Below the pieces are notes generated by a model. It saw only the letters and a list, made by a program, of their open reading frames with translations, made no database searches and was not told where the DNA came from. Below, piece by piece: positions 47,201 to 58,700 of a stretch of DNA of 64,000 bases. The stretch comes from Rhabditophanes sp. KR3021 (taxonomy: Eukaryota; Nematoda; Chromadorea; Rhabditida; Alloionematidae): contig CAUJLY010000003.1 in NCBI GenBank assembly GCA_963281155.1, positions 744,001 to 808,000 on the forward strand, written 5' to 3'. Numbering within the stretch: position 1 is the stretch's first letter; each line of letters starts with the position of its first letter. A program made the translations under genes and the position numbers.

Positions 47201-50200
47201 AGTATATAAAAAGGATAAATATCTTTTGATGATGTTCAATACTACTTAAGCACGCTACAAAATATATTTTGTCTGAACGTTTACATAAAATTATCCAAAA
47301 ATGCTGCTCCATCTTTTCGAAATAAGATTGACTAAACAAAAATTAAAACTTGCTTTACCCTTAAATTATCATTATTTGAATGCCACATATTTTGTTGATG
47401 CAAACTGTTTGGAAGAACAAAAATAATAAATTGATGAATATGTATATTATTAAGTACAACATTTTATTAATAAAAGACTCGTAGAGGCGTGAAGATTCCT
47501 TTTAAGTGGCATTTAAATTGCCAAATGGTCAGCTATAAACCTATTTATTTTTAGTATTATATTTCAAGTCTGTTCTTTGAATATGTTTCAGGGAATATTG
47601 TTACATTATTATAATTATTAGTAGTTGTAGTAGTTTTGGTGGTGTGACCAGTAACAATTCAAAGGGGTTTGTTAGTTATGCCAAATAACATATAAATATC
47701 CTCTCACATTACCATTAAAGACTTTCCTGTAAATCTTCAAAAAAGGAGAGATTTCGGAGACAATTGTGTCTTTAGAGAGGAAGATATATAGTCATATTAG
47801 ATAAATATATATATTCTTAACACATAACCAAAAAATATATTTGGTAATGCCTATAAAGCAGTTCATCTCTTGAGAGTAATTTTACTCACTTCATACTTAA
47901 AGACCGTCACACCAAACAGGACCCAGCTAATTGTGTAACTTCTGGTATATATTCATAAGGGAAAAAGTGTTTGATAGACCATCTCCACACTATATCATCC
48001 AACAAATCCTCTTCCCAGATCCATATACTTGAACCTTCTCAACTTCTTTCATCCCTACGGAACACTCCTAAAACTTAAATCCTTTCCTTTATTTGCCTCT
48101 TTTTTATTGAGATATCTGTAAATGGTGGTGGCTTAACTTTTGAAACAAGAAGTCGCTACGTCTTCAATGACAACACAAATATATATATGTACACATCTAT
48201 TTTTATAATTTCATCATCCACCAAAAACAAGTGTTATCATTTTGGTTGATAAAAAGGACAAATGTTGGTTAGTCATTTATTAAGATTTGCTCAAATAGAA
48301 ACATGTACTTAGTTGATTAAGTTGATTTTAGTCAGAATTTATTGTTTGCCTTTATTAATATTAGGGTAGGACTAGCAAAAAATAAATAAATTATATGTTA
48401 TTATGTCTATCCCATAAACTTCTTCTTTCTACCATGCCATTTAACTTACTTCTTAATCTTTCTTAAGTTATGTATTATATATAGTGAGTTCGAATCTCTG
48501 TTTTTAAGTATTGTTCATATCATTTAAACTATTCTATATAATGGATTTCTCCTACTTATTAAAGACCCATTCTTTTAAGTATCAAATAACACGCTTTTTG
48601 TGGATTGTACCTAAATTTAAAGTTTACCATAAACTAAGTATTTTACAGGTATTTCAAACAAACCATTTTTTATCTAAAAGAAACTAAATCCAATTCTAAT
48701 TTATTTCAAATCAAATACACACATTTTCATTTAAAAGCCATTAAATTTGATTGGTTCATCAAAAGTTCATCACTTAAATTATCATATATAAATATATTTA
48801 ATATTAATAAATAATGATGAAAACAGACGTCGCAGTGTATGTTGGGGAAACTAAAAAAGTTCTAATGTTTGTGTTTGTTGATGCTTTTGTTTTGATATTA
48901 GGGGAAGATCATCCAGACACATATGTTCTTTTTCAATTGGTTTTAAAGTAATTACTATATAAAGTAAAAAAAGTTTTCTATACCAAATCACAACAAAATG
49001 AGGAAGCTTTTAAGAGGGCTTATTAGTGTAAATTTATAGTTAGGATATATGTTTTGTGGCAACTTCAAGCCATAATACTTTTTAGTCACCAAACCCTTTT
49101 TATAAAAAGCAAATGTGCTATCTGGACACATATATTCAACTAATAGATATAAAATGGATCCCAAAAAAGATTGACCTTCTTCGATTTCTAACCATTCTAG
49201 ATCATTTTTCCCTCCTAAAAGCATAAACTTAAAACAAAATTTCAAAATTATTAAACTAAAAAGGATATACATTTCTCTTGATGGACATCTTCCTTAATAT
49301 CAAATTACTATTGTTTACTTTGCCTGACCATTTGAGTGACCATTTAAATATTGTTTTGTGGATTGGGGTGATAAATTTAAAGTTTGGAAATATTTGTTGT
49401 ATATTTATTTGACAATTCCATAAAGTAACATTTTAAATTGTTTAGAAAAGTTTGCGTTCATTGCAAGTGCGATCGTAATGATCACGAGATCGGAAGTAGC
49501 AAGTACCTGACTGTTTACGAAAGACTTGGAATTTCTCCATCAGGTTAGTTAAACTTTAAATGACTAATGAGGACAGTTTGTGTTTTAAGCTGATATGGCT
49601 GAAGTAATCCGTTCCGTCAGAAACGACGCCCCCGGTACAGGTATTTGAAATGAGGTTGAATATTTGATAAGTAATTTATAGTTGGGCATGGTTATGCCTG
49701 GGTTCCTCCGGGCTTATCCCGAGTCAAAGTAGAAGAGTACATGTCTCAATTACCAAACCATTTCGTCCCTCGCATTAACACAACCGGAGAAAAACACCGT
49801 GAAAGACAATTAATTATGCAGTTGCCAAGACAAGATCTGTCCTCCGCCTATTGCAAGCATTTAAAAGCTCCAGTTGAAAGAAAAGTATATGAAGAATTCG
49901 TGAATGCCAGAAACGAAGTGGCTCTGGACATAGGATACGTCGACTCAAAACTAGGGAAAGCCTCAGAATGTCTTAAATGCAATGGAATAATGGAGAAAGG
50001 AGACTTGGCAGTGATAGCTCCAAAATTAGGTATGTGCAAAACAAAGTCAAAAAGGAAAAGTCTATTGAATTAAAAATGGGATACAAAAGCATTAGAATTA
50101 AATAAGCTTTCTTTGGGGGTTCTTTTAAGTTAATACGTTTATTACCATCTAAAATGGCTTGGACAATTAATTTGGCGACTTCATCCTTTCTTTCTGGAAA

Positions 50201-53200
50201 CATTTGGTAGGCAATTCCATAAGATGCCTTGCCAGTATCGGAATTGGTGTTTGAGTGACTAGTGTAGTCTATTAGGATGTCCTCAACGTTCTCTGCCATT
50301 TGCTTTGAGAAATAGGTCTTCTTTAACACAATCATTGTCTTGCCACCACGAAATATTTTGTTCATTGCTTCTTTTGGAATCAAACGAAAACTTCCATTTG
50401 TCGGCTCTGTTGAAACAGGACCAGACATTCTAACTTTGATGTCACCAGTCTCACCTCTATACACGACATGATTCTTGGCATCTTCAGTGATTCTTAACTT
50501 GGCTTTAATAATAGCCGGGTGTATGAACAAATACACGTCGCATGCTTTCCTGTATCCATTTCGCTATCATTCATATCGCCAGTTCTTTTTCGATGTCAGC
50601 AGCAGATCTGAGGTTGTGGACTTTTGCTTCCGTTGAAGCACGCCTTTCAGATAGTCAGTCCATATAAAACACAACGCCATCTTCATTCTCAAAATTCCCC
50701 CCCATTCTTGCAACCTTCTTAGACATTTTGAACCTTCTGAACTTTCTACAATATGCTTCAGTTTGGTGCTCCGCTAATATTCTTTTTATATCATTGGTTT
50801 TCCCAACATAATAGAATGGTTAATTGGTTTTGTCCACAAGATTTCTTTGGCGTTGGTTTTAAACTGGATGACTAAGCTTTGAGTTAATTGCCTAATAATG
50901 GTGGATGTGACATCTTCACCACCACCAGCCTTCCTTTTTCTCTCACCTATAATAGTTTAGTCAAGACCCAGATAAGAATGCGATGTTGTGCACTTAACAT
51001 AAATAAGTGGTTAAAATTTGATTTCAAAAATCATTACACGTAAGGTAGCTTTCATCTAATATTGATAGTCTCCAACGCCTTCTGGATTATTTACAAAATC
51101 TTCACTGAAAATCCAAATATTGGTTACAAAAATTAAATAATCGAAAAATTCTCTAAAATTCCTTTATTAATATTAATTTTTAGGAGATCACAACACATGG
51201 CACCCTGCCTGTTTTACTTGCAAAACATGTGATCAACTTTTGATAGATTTAACATACTGCGTCCGGGAAGGATCAATTTATTGTGAAAGACATTACGCAG
51301 AACTTCATAAGCCAAGATGTTCAGCATGTGATGAGGTATGTTTTGATTGTCACAAAAGAATTATTTTAGTGGTGATGGACTAGTTAAGCCTTTATCACAA
51401 TATTTGTTGATAACAGTCTCCATACTTTCGAATGTTTGGAATTTTCTTTCCAAAATTCCATAGTATTGTTTAGACAGGTTAAAGTGTAATTTATGTTCTT
51501 GATGAAGTGGCCGTTTTTTAGCACTGAGGTGCCCACGTCGTTTAGTTGATTGTTGTGAGGAAGGGGAATCTCTGATAATATTTATACCTGTTAATTTATA
51601 TCTATCATCTGTTTTAATATACTACACCTTATCTTCTTTCCTCTGACCCACCCACGGCAAAGCCAACTCCTATTTATTGATATGAGGAAATGTCTTTTTT
51701 ATATGCTTGTTTTATATATAAGATTGGTCTATTATCTAAGATAAAAAAGAATTGAGCTATTCAATAAAAATCCTCCAAACTTACATAAATAAATATGTAA
51801 AATATATAAAAGAGCATTTAGCATTAGGTAGTTGGTGTAGCAACAAAAAATGGTGATGAAAATGTTTTACTCTACTAATTTAAACACTGTGAAAGATTAG
51901 AAAAGACGATATGGTGAATATTTATTATCATTTATGTTATTGTTACTAAATTATGATGTTGTCTTTTACAGTGAATCATATTCCATTAAACACAAGAAGA
52001 TCATACATAATATTTTTAAAAAATTAATCACTTTTGAATGTTCAGCAGCACATAGTTCGTCAATGGTTTTCCACAATACTTTTCGCTTACACTTTTTTGT
52101 TTTGTCAAAAAATATATTTCTATTTGATACAAGTCGATTGCCATATATCTTATATTATTACTTAGCCTCAGTACTATCAAACCTTCTCCACACCCAAATC
52201 TAAATAGTTCTAGTTTAAAGCCCACTAGCATATCTATACACCCATTATATAATACTATAATACATAGATAAATGTATATTCTCGCCACAAACAACAAAAA
52301 CTATCATCATCAATTGTAAAAGGCTAAAAATATTAAACAGACACAGCTTATCTAATTAAATTTGGTGAGCAAAATAAATACATCACCCAACATATCCGCT
52401 TCTTTATTTCCAAAAAGAACCATGTGTTTCCTTTTTATGCCCTTTTCTAAATCAAAATAATACACTATACTTACCAAAAATAGCTTAAGTAAAAAAATCA
52501 TAATTTGTTATACTCAAAAAGACCATTCAATTTGATTAAACTAACAAAATAAAAGTGCCCTTTAACTTTCTTTTTGGATATAATTATGTGTTTTCAAAAC
52601 ATTTATCTAGCTTAATATATCGTTTATAAAAGAATTTGAAGAAATGAACCCTAATTCAGGCTATTTATCTGGTCTGTTTTGTTTTATTCATTCAACCATT
52701 TTTAAGTTGCCCATTCATAAAGATATATCCTCACTTACCCCACTGGAACTTTATTTTCCTCGTAGTTAATCAAAATTTAATTGCAATTTCTTGTAGACTG
52801 GTAGTAAAGTGTAAAATTATTAATAAAATTGACCAAATAATAATAATAATACCATAAAGGACATTTTTATTCTTTTCATTAGATCTCATATGGTGCCCAC
52901 ACAATTAACTTTTTCTCGTCTAAAGTTATTTGTGGCCAAGCAATCATTTGTTTATGTGGTAACATAAAGTTGTTGGCAATGTCCATTCATATTTAAATTT
53001 ACTCCTAATATCATTTGTTTTTTCCAAAAATGTATAAATTTGACTTATTTTAGACTGACTTGTCTTTTTTTTGTTGAGAAGACGATAGTTTAATGTCTTA
53101 GCTTTGTTATTGTAATAATGATACTTATTGTGTTAATATGAGAAGGTATAACATAAATATAATGCCCAAACTCCTATTGACAAGTCTCAACGATTGAGTG

Positions 53201-54490
53201 ACATGCCACAAATAAGCTTTACTTAACTACCTCAAGCCTTAAATGTAGGTGAATGAACGATCTCACTTACTCTATCCAATGCTTGTTATCTGAATTTCAC
53301 CCAATTCATACTATATTAAGTCTATACATTTCTGAATACTCCACACCAAACTTTAATTACACTCTTAAAAAGTTTTCTCTTTTAATCAAATATAAAAAGG
53401 ATACAATGGAGTAGTTATTATTTTGGGTCTATTTAGTTTACTTTATTTTGAGTTTATTTATGACATTTAGCATTTTATTTATAATTGAAGTTTGTAGTGG
53501 CTTTATTTGATGGGAGATGACGTAGGATATATATAATATTTGATTATTTTTAACTTAAATATTAATGTATCTACTTTCTATTTATAGTTGATTTTTGCGG
53601 GCGAATATACGAAAGCTATGAACAAAGACTGGCATTCGGATCATTTTTGTTGTTGGCAGTGCGATTCCGCCTTGACCGGCTTACGTTACGTCCTCCGAGA
53701 CGAACATCCTTTCTGTATCAAATGCTACGAGGAGGTTTTTGCAAATCAATGCGATGAATGCAACAAGGCGATCGGCATCGACTCCAAGGACCTCTCCTAT
53801 AAAGATAAACATTGGCACGAAAATTGTTTCCTGTGTTCAATGTGCAAAATTTCACTCGTTGACAAGCCTTTTGGATCGAAGAATGAACAAATTTTCTGCT
53901 CCAATTGCTATGACAATGCCTTTGCTACGAGATGTGATGGGTGTTCTGAAATATTTAGAGCTGGTATGAAGAAAATGGAGTATAAGGGCAAGCAATGGCA
54001 TGACAATTGCTTTTGTTGTGCTTTGTGCAAAGTTCCAATCGGCACCAAGAGTTTCATACCCAAAAACGAGGAAGTGTACTGCGCTGGATGTTACGAAGAC
54101 AAATTTGCTACACGATGTTCCAAATGCAAGAAAGTCATCACCACAGGTGGAGTCACCTACAAGAACGAACCTTGGCATAGAGAATGTTTCTGCTGTACCA
54201 ACTGCACTACATCCCTCGCTGGCCAGAGATTCACCTCCAAAGATGACAAGCCGTACTGTGCAACATGTTACGGAGACATCTTCGCCAAGCGTTGCAACTC
54301 ATGTCTCCAACCAATCACTGGAATCGGTGGTGCCAAATTTATATCATTTGAAGATCGCCACTGGCACAATGATTGTTTCTCATGTGCTCAATGTACAACA
54401 TCACTTGTCGGAAAAGGTTTTATCACAGATAGTACGGATATACTTTGTCCAGAGTGCGCGAAGGCTCGGCTGATGGCTCAACACTCATAA
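41300..54490 (+). CDS. lim-9: PET and six-LIM-domain protein, LIM-9/limpet-like
   Basis: Exons: 41300-41521, 41562-41714, 44661-44893, 49446-49543, 49590-49640, 49682-50029, 51184-51335 and 53588-54490, all in phase. From the ATG at 41372 this gives 695 aa. Order: a disordered N-terminus; a small Cys-rich part ([12 protein letters not shown] / [14 protein letters not shown]); a PET domain ([20 protein letters not shown] to [14 protein letters not shown]); then six LIM zinc fingers, each of the C-x2-C...H-x2-C form, with blocks such as [27 protein letters not shown] and [12 protein letters not shown]. The nearest families are nematode LIM-9 and insect limpet, related to vertebrate FHL. C. elegans LIM-9 sits at muscle M-lines and dense bodies and binds UNC-96/UNC-97-type proteins. 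All zinc ligands look intact. Three introns exceed 2 kb, unlike the 40-nt introns of neighbours. Polyadenylation signal at 54541-54546. Confidence 0.92.
41715..44660. other. 2.9-kb intron of the PET-LIM gene
   Basis: No protein-like frame or RNA gene seen. Contains one small tandem duplication (43521-43574). Confidence 0.55.
43521..43574. repeat. Tandem duplication, 27 bp x 2 with three mismatches
   Basis: attgtcaccccaaaaatgat... at 43521-43547 and attgtcaccccacaaaggat... at 43548-43574. Confidence 0.7.
44894..49445. other. 4.55-kb intron of the PET-LIM gene
   Basis: The longest intron in the window. No coding remnant or RNA gene recognised. A small tandem repeat lies at 45698-45745. Long A/T runs and tttcc/aaagg-type tracts are scattered throughout. 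It may hold muscle enhancers, but nothing specific can be called. Confidence 0.5.
45698..45757. repeat. 24-bp tandem repeat, about 2.5 units
   Basis: gggtttaatattgtggtgat... then gggtttgatattgtggtgat... then gggattaatatta; few mismatches. Confidence 0.6.
50040..50960 (-). mobile_element. Degenerate GIY-YIG/zinc-finger repeat, copy C (antisense in PET-LIM intron)
   Basis: Minus-strand blocks: a GIY-YIG-like motif at 50766-50819, [17 protein letters not shown], with the Tyr-Val-Gly-x-Thr core and the Arg and His spaced as in the family; [13 protein letters not shown]; then an open stretch of about 170 codons (50536 downward) with [52 protein letters not shown] and [18 protein letters not shown], ending near 50095. 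Stops lie on both sides of the GIY-YIG block. This is the best-preserved GIY-YIG region of the four copies. GIY-YIG nucleases occur in homing endonucleases, Penelope-like retroelements and repair proteins. No reverse transcriptase was seen here. Confidence 0.6.
51336..53587. other. 2.25-kb intron of the PET-LIM gene
   Basis: Nothing coding or repetitive recognised on either strand. Confidence 0.55.
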
Positions 54491-55710
54491 CACTTTCCAC
54501 TCTTTCTACCAAAAAGTTCTTCGGGCATCTGTCAAGGTTTAATAAAAGTTCAACGAAAAGTTATCCACACCATTTTTGGCTCCCTTTATTCTATCAACTA
54601 TGTAACCAAGTTTATCTTAATCAAAATGTTCTATTCCCTCTTGTCCAAGATGTACAGCTACTCTTTTTATCAATTTATTTTATACACATACATACGCTAA
54701 CCATATATTTTGATTGTAATTTGGCTTTTTAAAAAACACACATAATTGTCAAAATACACAACAACAACAGCATAAGATAGATTTTTTATTTTTGCATTTG
54801 CTTACCTTTTTCTTCATACAATAAATTATACTTTTTCTTATTACTAATATTTTGGTTCGAAACAAAGAGAGGATGTTTGGCGTTTGTTTTGGGGACGGTT
54901 TAATTGATATCAATTGACAACACGACCATTTCCCGACCTACTACAAAACACTCAAGGTTATTATGATGTGTACATACTTTCTAATTAAAATCGTCTTTTT
55001 TCCAAACAACGTTTATATATTTTACATTTATTTTTGACTAATTTTATTTTATTAAGCAAATATATATTTATATCGACATTTACATACATAATAAAGACGA
55101 TGGCGAGGCCGTATTAAAATGTTTTTGATCAATGAATGTGTGCAAATCATTTTTGTGTTACTTCCATTTTTCTTTTTACCCACCACAACTCTATATATTT
55201 CCACCTTTCTTTTGGTGTTTGTTGTTATTATCAGTATAACCAATAAAGTTTGAATATTAGTAATGCTAGACCTGTCTTTGATTGACTTTTGGTTGCAACT
55301 ACCTTTTTATTACTAGTTTTTTTGGTAGCGATGGTTGTGTGTCTCGAACTAAGACATATCACTACTACTGCCATTTATTTATTCTTTAACCCTAAAGGAC
55401 ATACACTGTAGTTTTTTGGGTAAAAAACTAACAAACAAACATATCATCGAAAACGTCCCAATAATAAAACTTATCCTTCTCCTCAATATTCATAAAATGT
55501 GTTTGTCAAGACAATGCTTGATTTAAACAACAATGACTCATCATGTCCCAAAATAATTGACTCTTGCCACTAAAACCATCCTTGTGACATTCCTCAATGA
55601 ATGTACTGGATACAATCGATTTTGTTTCGCGTATATTTGTATCAGTTGTTGGTAAATAAATAAATACGTCGCTTTTTTAGTTGATAAAGGCAACCTTTTA
55701 ATTTTGTGCA
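54491..55710. other. Intergenic region between PET-LIM and calpain
   Basis: AATAAA at 54541-54546 ends the PET-LIM transcript. A strong acceptor (cgcttttttag) ending at 55680, 30 nt before the calpain ATG and without an upstream exon, could be a spliced-leader site. Nothing else recognised. Confidence 0.5.
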
Positions 55711-58700
55711 ATGGGAGATGGAGTTGAGGAAGAATTTCAAAAGGTTAGTTACAATTGTTTGCTGTTATCTTTATTTGTCTAGGTTATTCTGGAGCCAGAT
55801 CAATTCAATGGACTCATCGGTAACTTTATCGGAAATGCCGTTAGTGAGAAGTTCGGCGGTGGTGCTGCTGGAAATCTGATTGGAGACTTGGCTGGCAACT
55901 TCCTCGGAGGAGGTGGAGGCAATTCAGGAGGTAATTTGGCTTTTAATTTCTATGTTGATTTGAAGTGGCTTATTTTTGCTTATTTGTTTTTTTAATTTAA
56001 TTAAGGTGGCCACCAAAAGTCAGGCAATGACTTTGGAAATTTACTTGACGGCTTTTTTGGAGGTGGAAGAGATAATAACTCGGGTGGGGGTGGTAAGTTT
56101 ATCTAAGAAAGCTTACTTTTACTAACGCCTTAAACAGGACGGTCATCGGGCGGCGGAAATCTAGACGATATTCTAGGTGGCTTATTAGGTGGCAAATCTA
56201 ATAAAGGAGGTAATTTTAGTTATGATGGACCGTCCGTGTGCTTGTAAATATTATTTATTGTTTGTTCCTGTGTTAATCTTATGTCTGTCTAGATCGGTAT
56301 GACTCATCTTATGATAATAGTGGCAAATCAAGGAAGAGAGATAAGGTTATTGGGTTTTTGGGAGATATTCTTTCTAAGAAAGGAAATGATAATAGGGGTG
56401 AGGTTTACCTTCTTTTAGCCTAGTCCTTTTTGTTTGGCGTGGTCCTTAAGTTATTTATTTTTTATTGTTCGTACATTTATTGTGTTGTTTTTTAAGGTGG
56501 TGGTGGATTTGATATTGGGAGTTTGATAGGCAAGGGAAATTCTGGTGGTGGATCATCGGGAGGCTTTGATATTGGGTCGTTGCTTGGAGGTGGTGGTAGT
56601 GGTGGTAGTGGTGGTTAGTATTTGATATTTGTCATTCAGTAGATGATTAATATTTTAGGAATCGGAGGCCTAATCTCTGGATTAGTCAGTGGAGGTGGCG
56701 GTGGTGGTCGCGGAGGAACTTCCGGCGGTCCAAATACTAGTGTTGGTGGCCTTCGCGGTGGAGTAGTCAACTTGATTGGAGATTTAGTCGGTGAAGCTGG
56801 CCATCGTTTTCTTGGAATTGACCCTTCGACTGGCAGGATGATAGGGGCGATCGCAGGCAATGGTAGGCTTTTGATTGACGTGGACCATGTTAATAGTAAT
56901 TATTTTTAGTCCTGTTCGATTTGGGTGGAAAAGACAACAAACTGTCTGACATCGGAAAAATTGTCCTTGACAACATTATTTCTGGAAAATATCAAAGAGA
57001 CGTTAGGTACGATCGTTTTAATGAATTTAACTATATTTTTTACGTAAAGTTTAATAATTAACAAAAATGTGATACAAGGAATGAGTTGTCGTCAACAACA
57101 AAAATTCGTCTAGAATAAGTTCAGCGACTTGACTCTTCATTTCTGGAAATAAGTGACATACTTCATCAGAAGAAGGCTTTCCAGAGTCCGAGTTGGTGAT
57201 CTGTCTTCTTAGAGCATGAATAGGAACACTTTCCTCTGCTTCAGTACCATCTAATTTGCCATACTTTCCCGATTAACTCATCCTTCGAAAAATTCACCAA
57301 AACTTTTGATTTCTGTAGCCGCATCTTCTATTTGCTTTATTCTTAGCCTGATAGCAATCATATCATCTTTTGATTTAGCACATTTGAAGTGGCTAAAATG
57401 CATCATGTCCGACAACTCCTTCTCCCAATGTGGACAGAAAACTGACTCTTTTTGTAATTAAGGACAGGCTTGTCAGAATGGTAGCTATTAACTAGATTCC
57501 AAAAATCACTTTTATCCAGAGACCATACTACAACAATTCGAACTACGGTACTTGGCATCTGCTTTAATACCATGATCATCAGGTAACGGAGTATTTCAAT
57601 AGATTATTTTGTGTATCTAACTCGGATCACAATGTCGAAAAATTCTTTTTTGAACTCGGGAAAGTAAAACCAAGAATAAATAATGTCATGCAACATTTCA
57701 TATGATGGTGTCATCATGCCAAAATTGTCATTTTTGAAACTACTCAGGACATCACAATTCCCAAATAAAAGCATAGATAAATGACTAATTACGGAACCAG
57801 AGTTCTTACATTCTTGCTCAAAACTATCCCACATTACTCGAGTATCCAGCAATGCTTTTCATTAACTTTTCACGAAGAAGCAAATAAATTAAATCTTTTA
57901 AGTACAACGTATTGTGATAATTTTGGTATAAGCCACGAATCAGGTATTTTTTGAATCAACACAATGAACTTCGGCCAAATTGATTATTTTGGCTAATTCC
58001 TTTCTTTCCTTCCGACTCATCTGCTGAGAATTAGAGTCATCCTTTCCACCTCCTGATTGATCTAAAAAACTTATTACAATAACATATGCTTGTAATCTTA
58101 CCATCTGTGACTTGTCCGATTCCGTGTAGCAAACCAACATTTCCTCCATGAGCAATTTGACCTGAAATAAAAGAATTATTGCATAAAATTAGTTGATAAA
58201 GTTACTTTCATCCACAAAGTTCGTACTTCTGCCAAATGTGATGCTTTTGCTGTCAGTACATGGTACTTTTTCCTGAACGTTAATGTTCGCACTCTTTCCA
58301 AATGACCGAGAAATGTCATCATCTCCTCTTTTTCGGGAGGAAATAGCATTCTTCTTATCTTCTCTAGTAGTTTAATAAACACCAAATAAGAGGCGATGTT
58401 GGGCACTAAAATAAATAATATGAATTAGTAGACGTACATTTGATCTAAAATATAGCTATAGCACGTAAAGGTTTTTAAGCTAAATTAAAATTTGAACGGT
58501 ACAACTGTAGGTGGAAGTTGGTAGAGTATTTACTAAACAGCAATTATTAAAAAATATATTCTTACGCAAATATTCTAATTTATGATTGCGCTCTAGACCT
58601 TTTGTTCCTCCATCACCGAGAAGAGGAGGAACTGCTCCTTCGAGACATGAAACTGAAGCCGCTCTCGATTTCTACACCGAAAGAGATCGTTGCATCCAAA

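Noticed and set aside
50040..51180. Target-site duplication around copy C of the repeat, like that in the SLC7 intron
   Set aside because: Flanks share only ttagg-type bases expected at splice sites; no longer repeat found. The same holds for copies A and D.
53739..54473. Long frames overlapping the LIM exon in other frames and on the other strand
   Set aside because: Shadows of the GC-rich, Cys-rich LIM coding exon.
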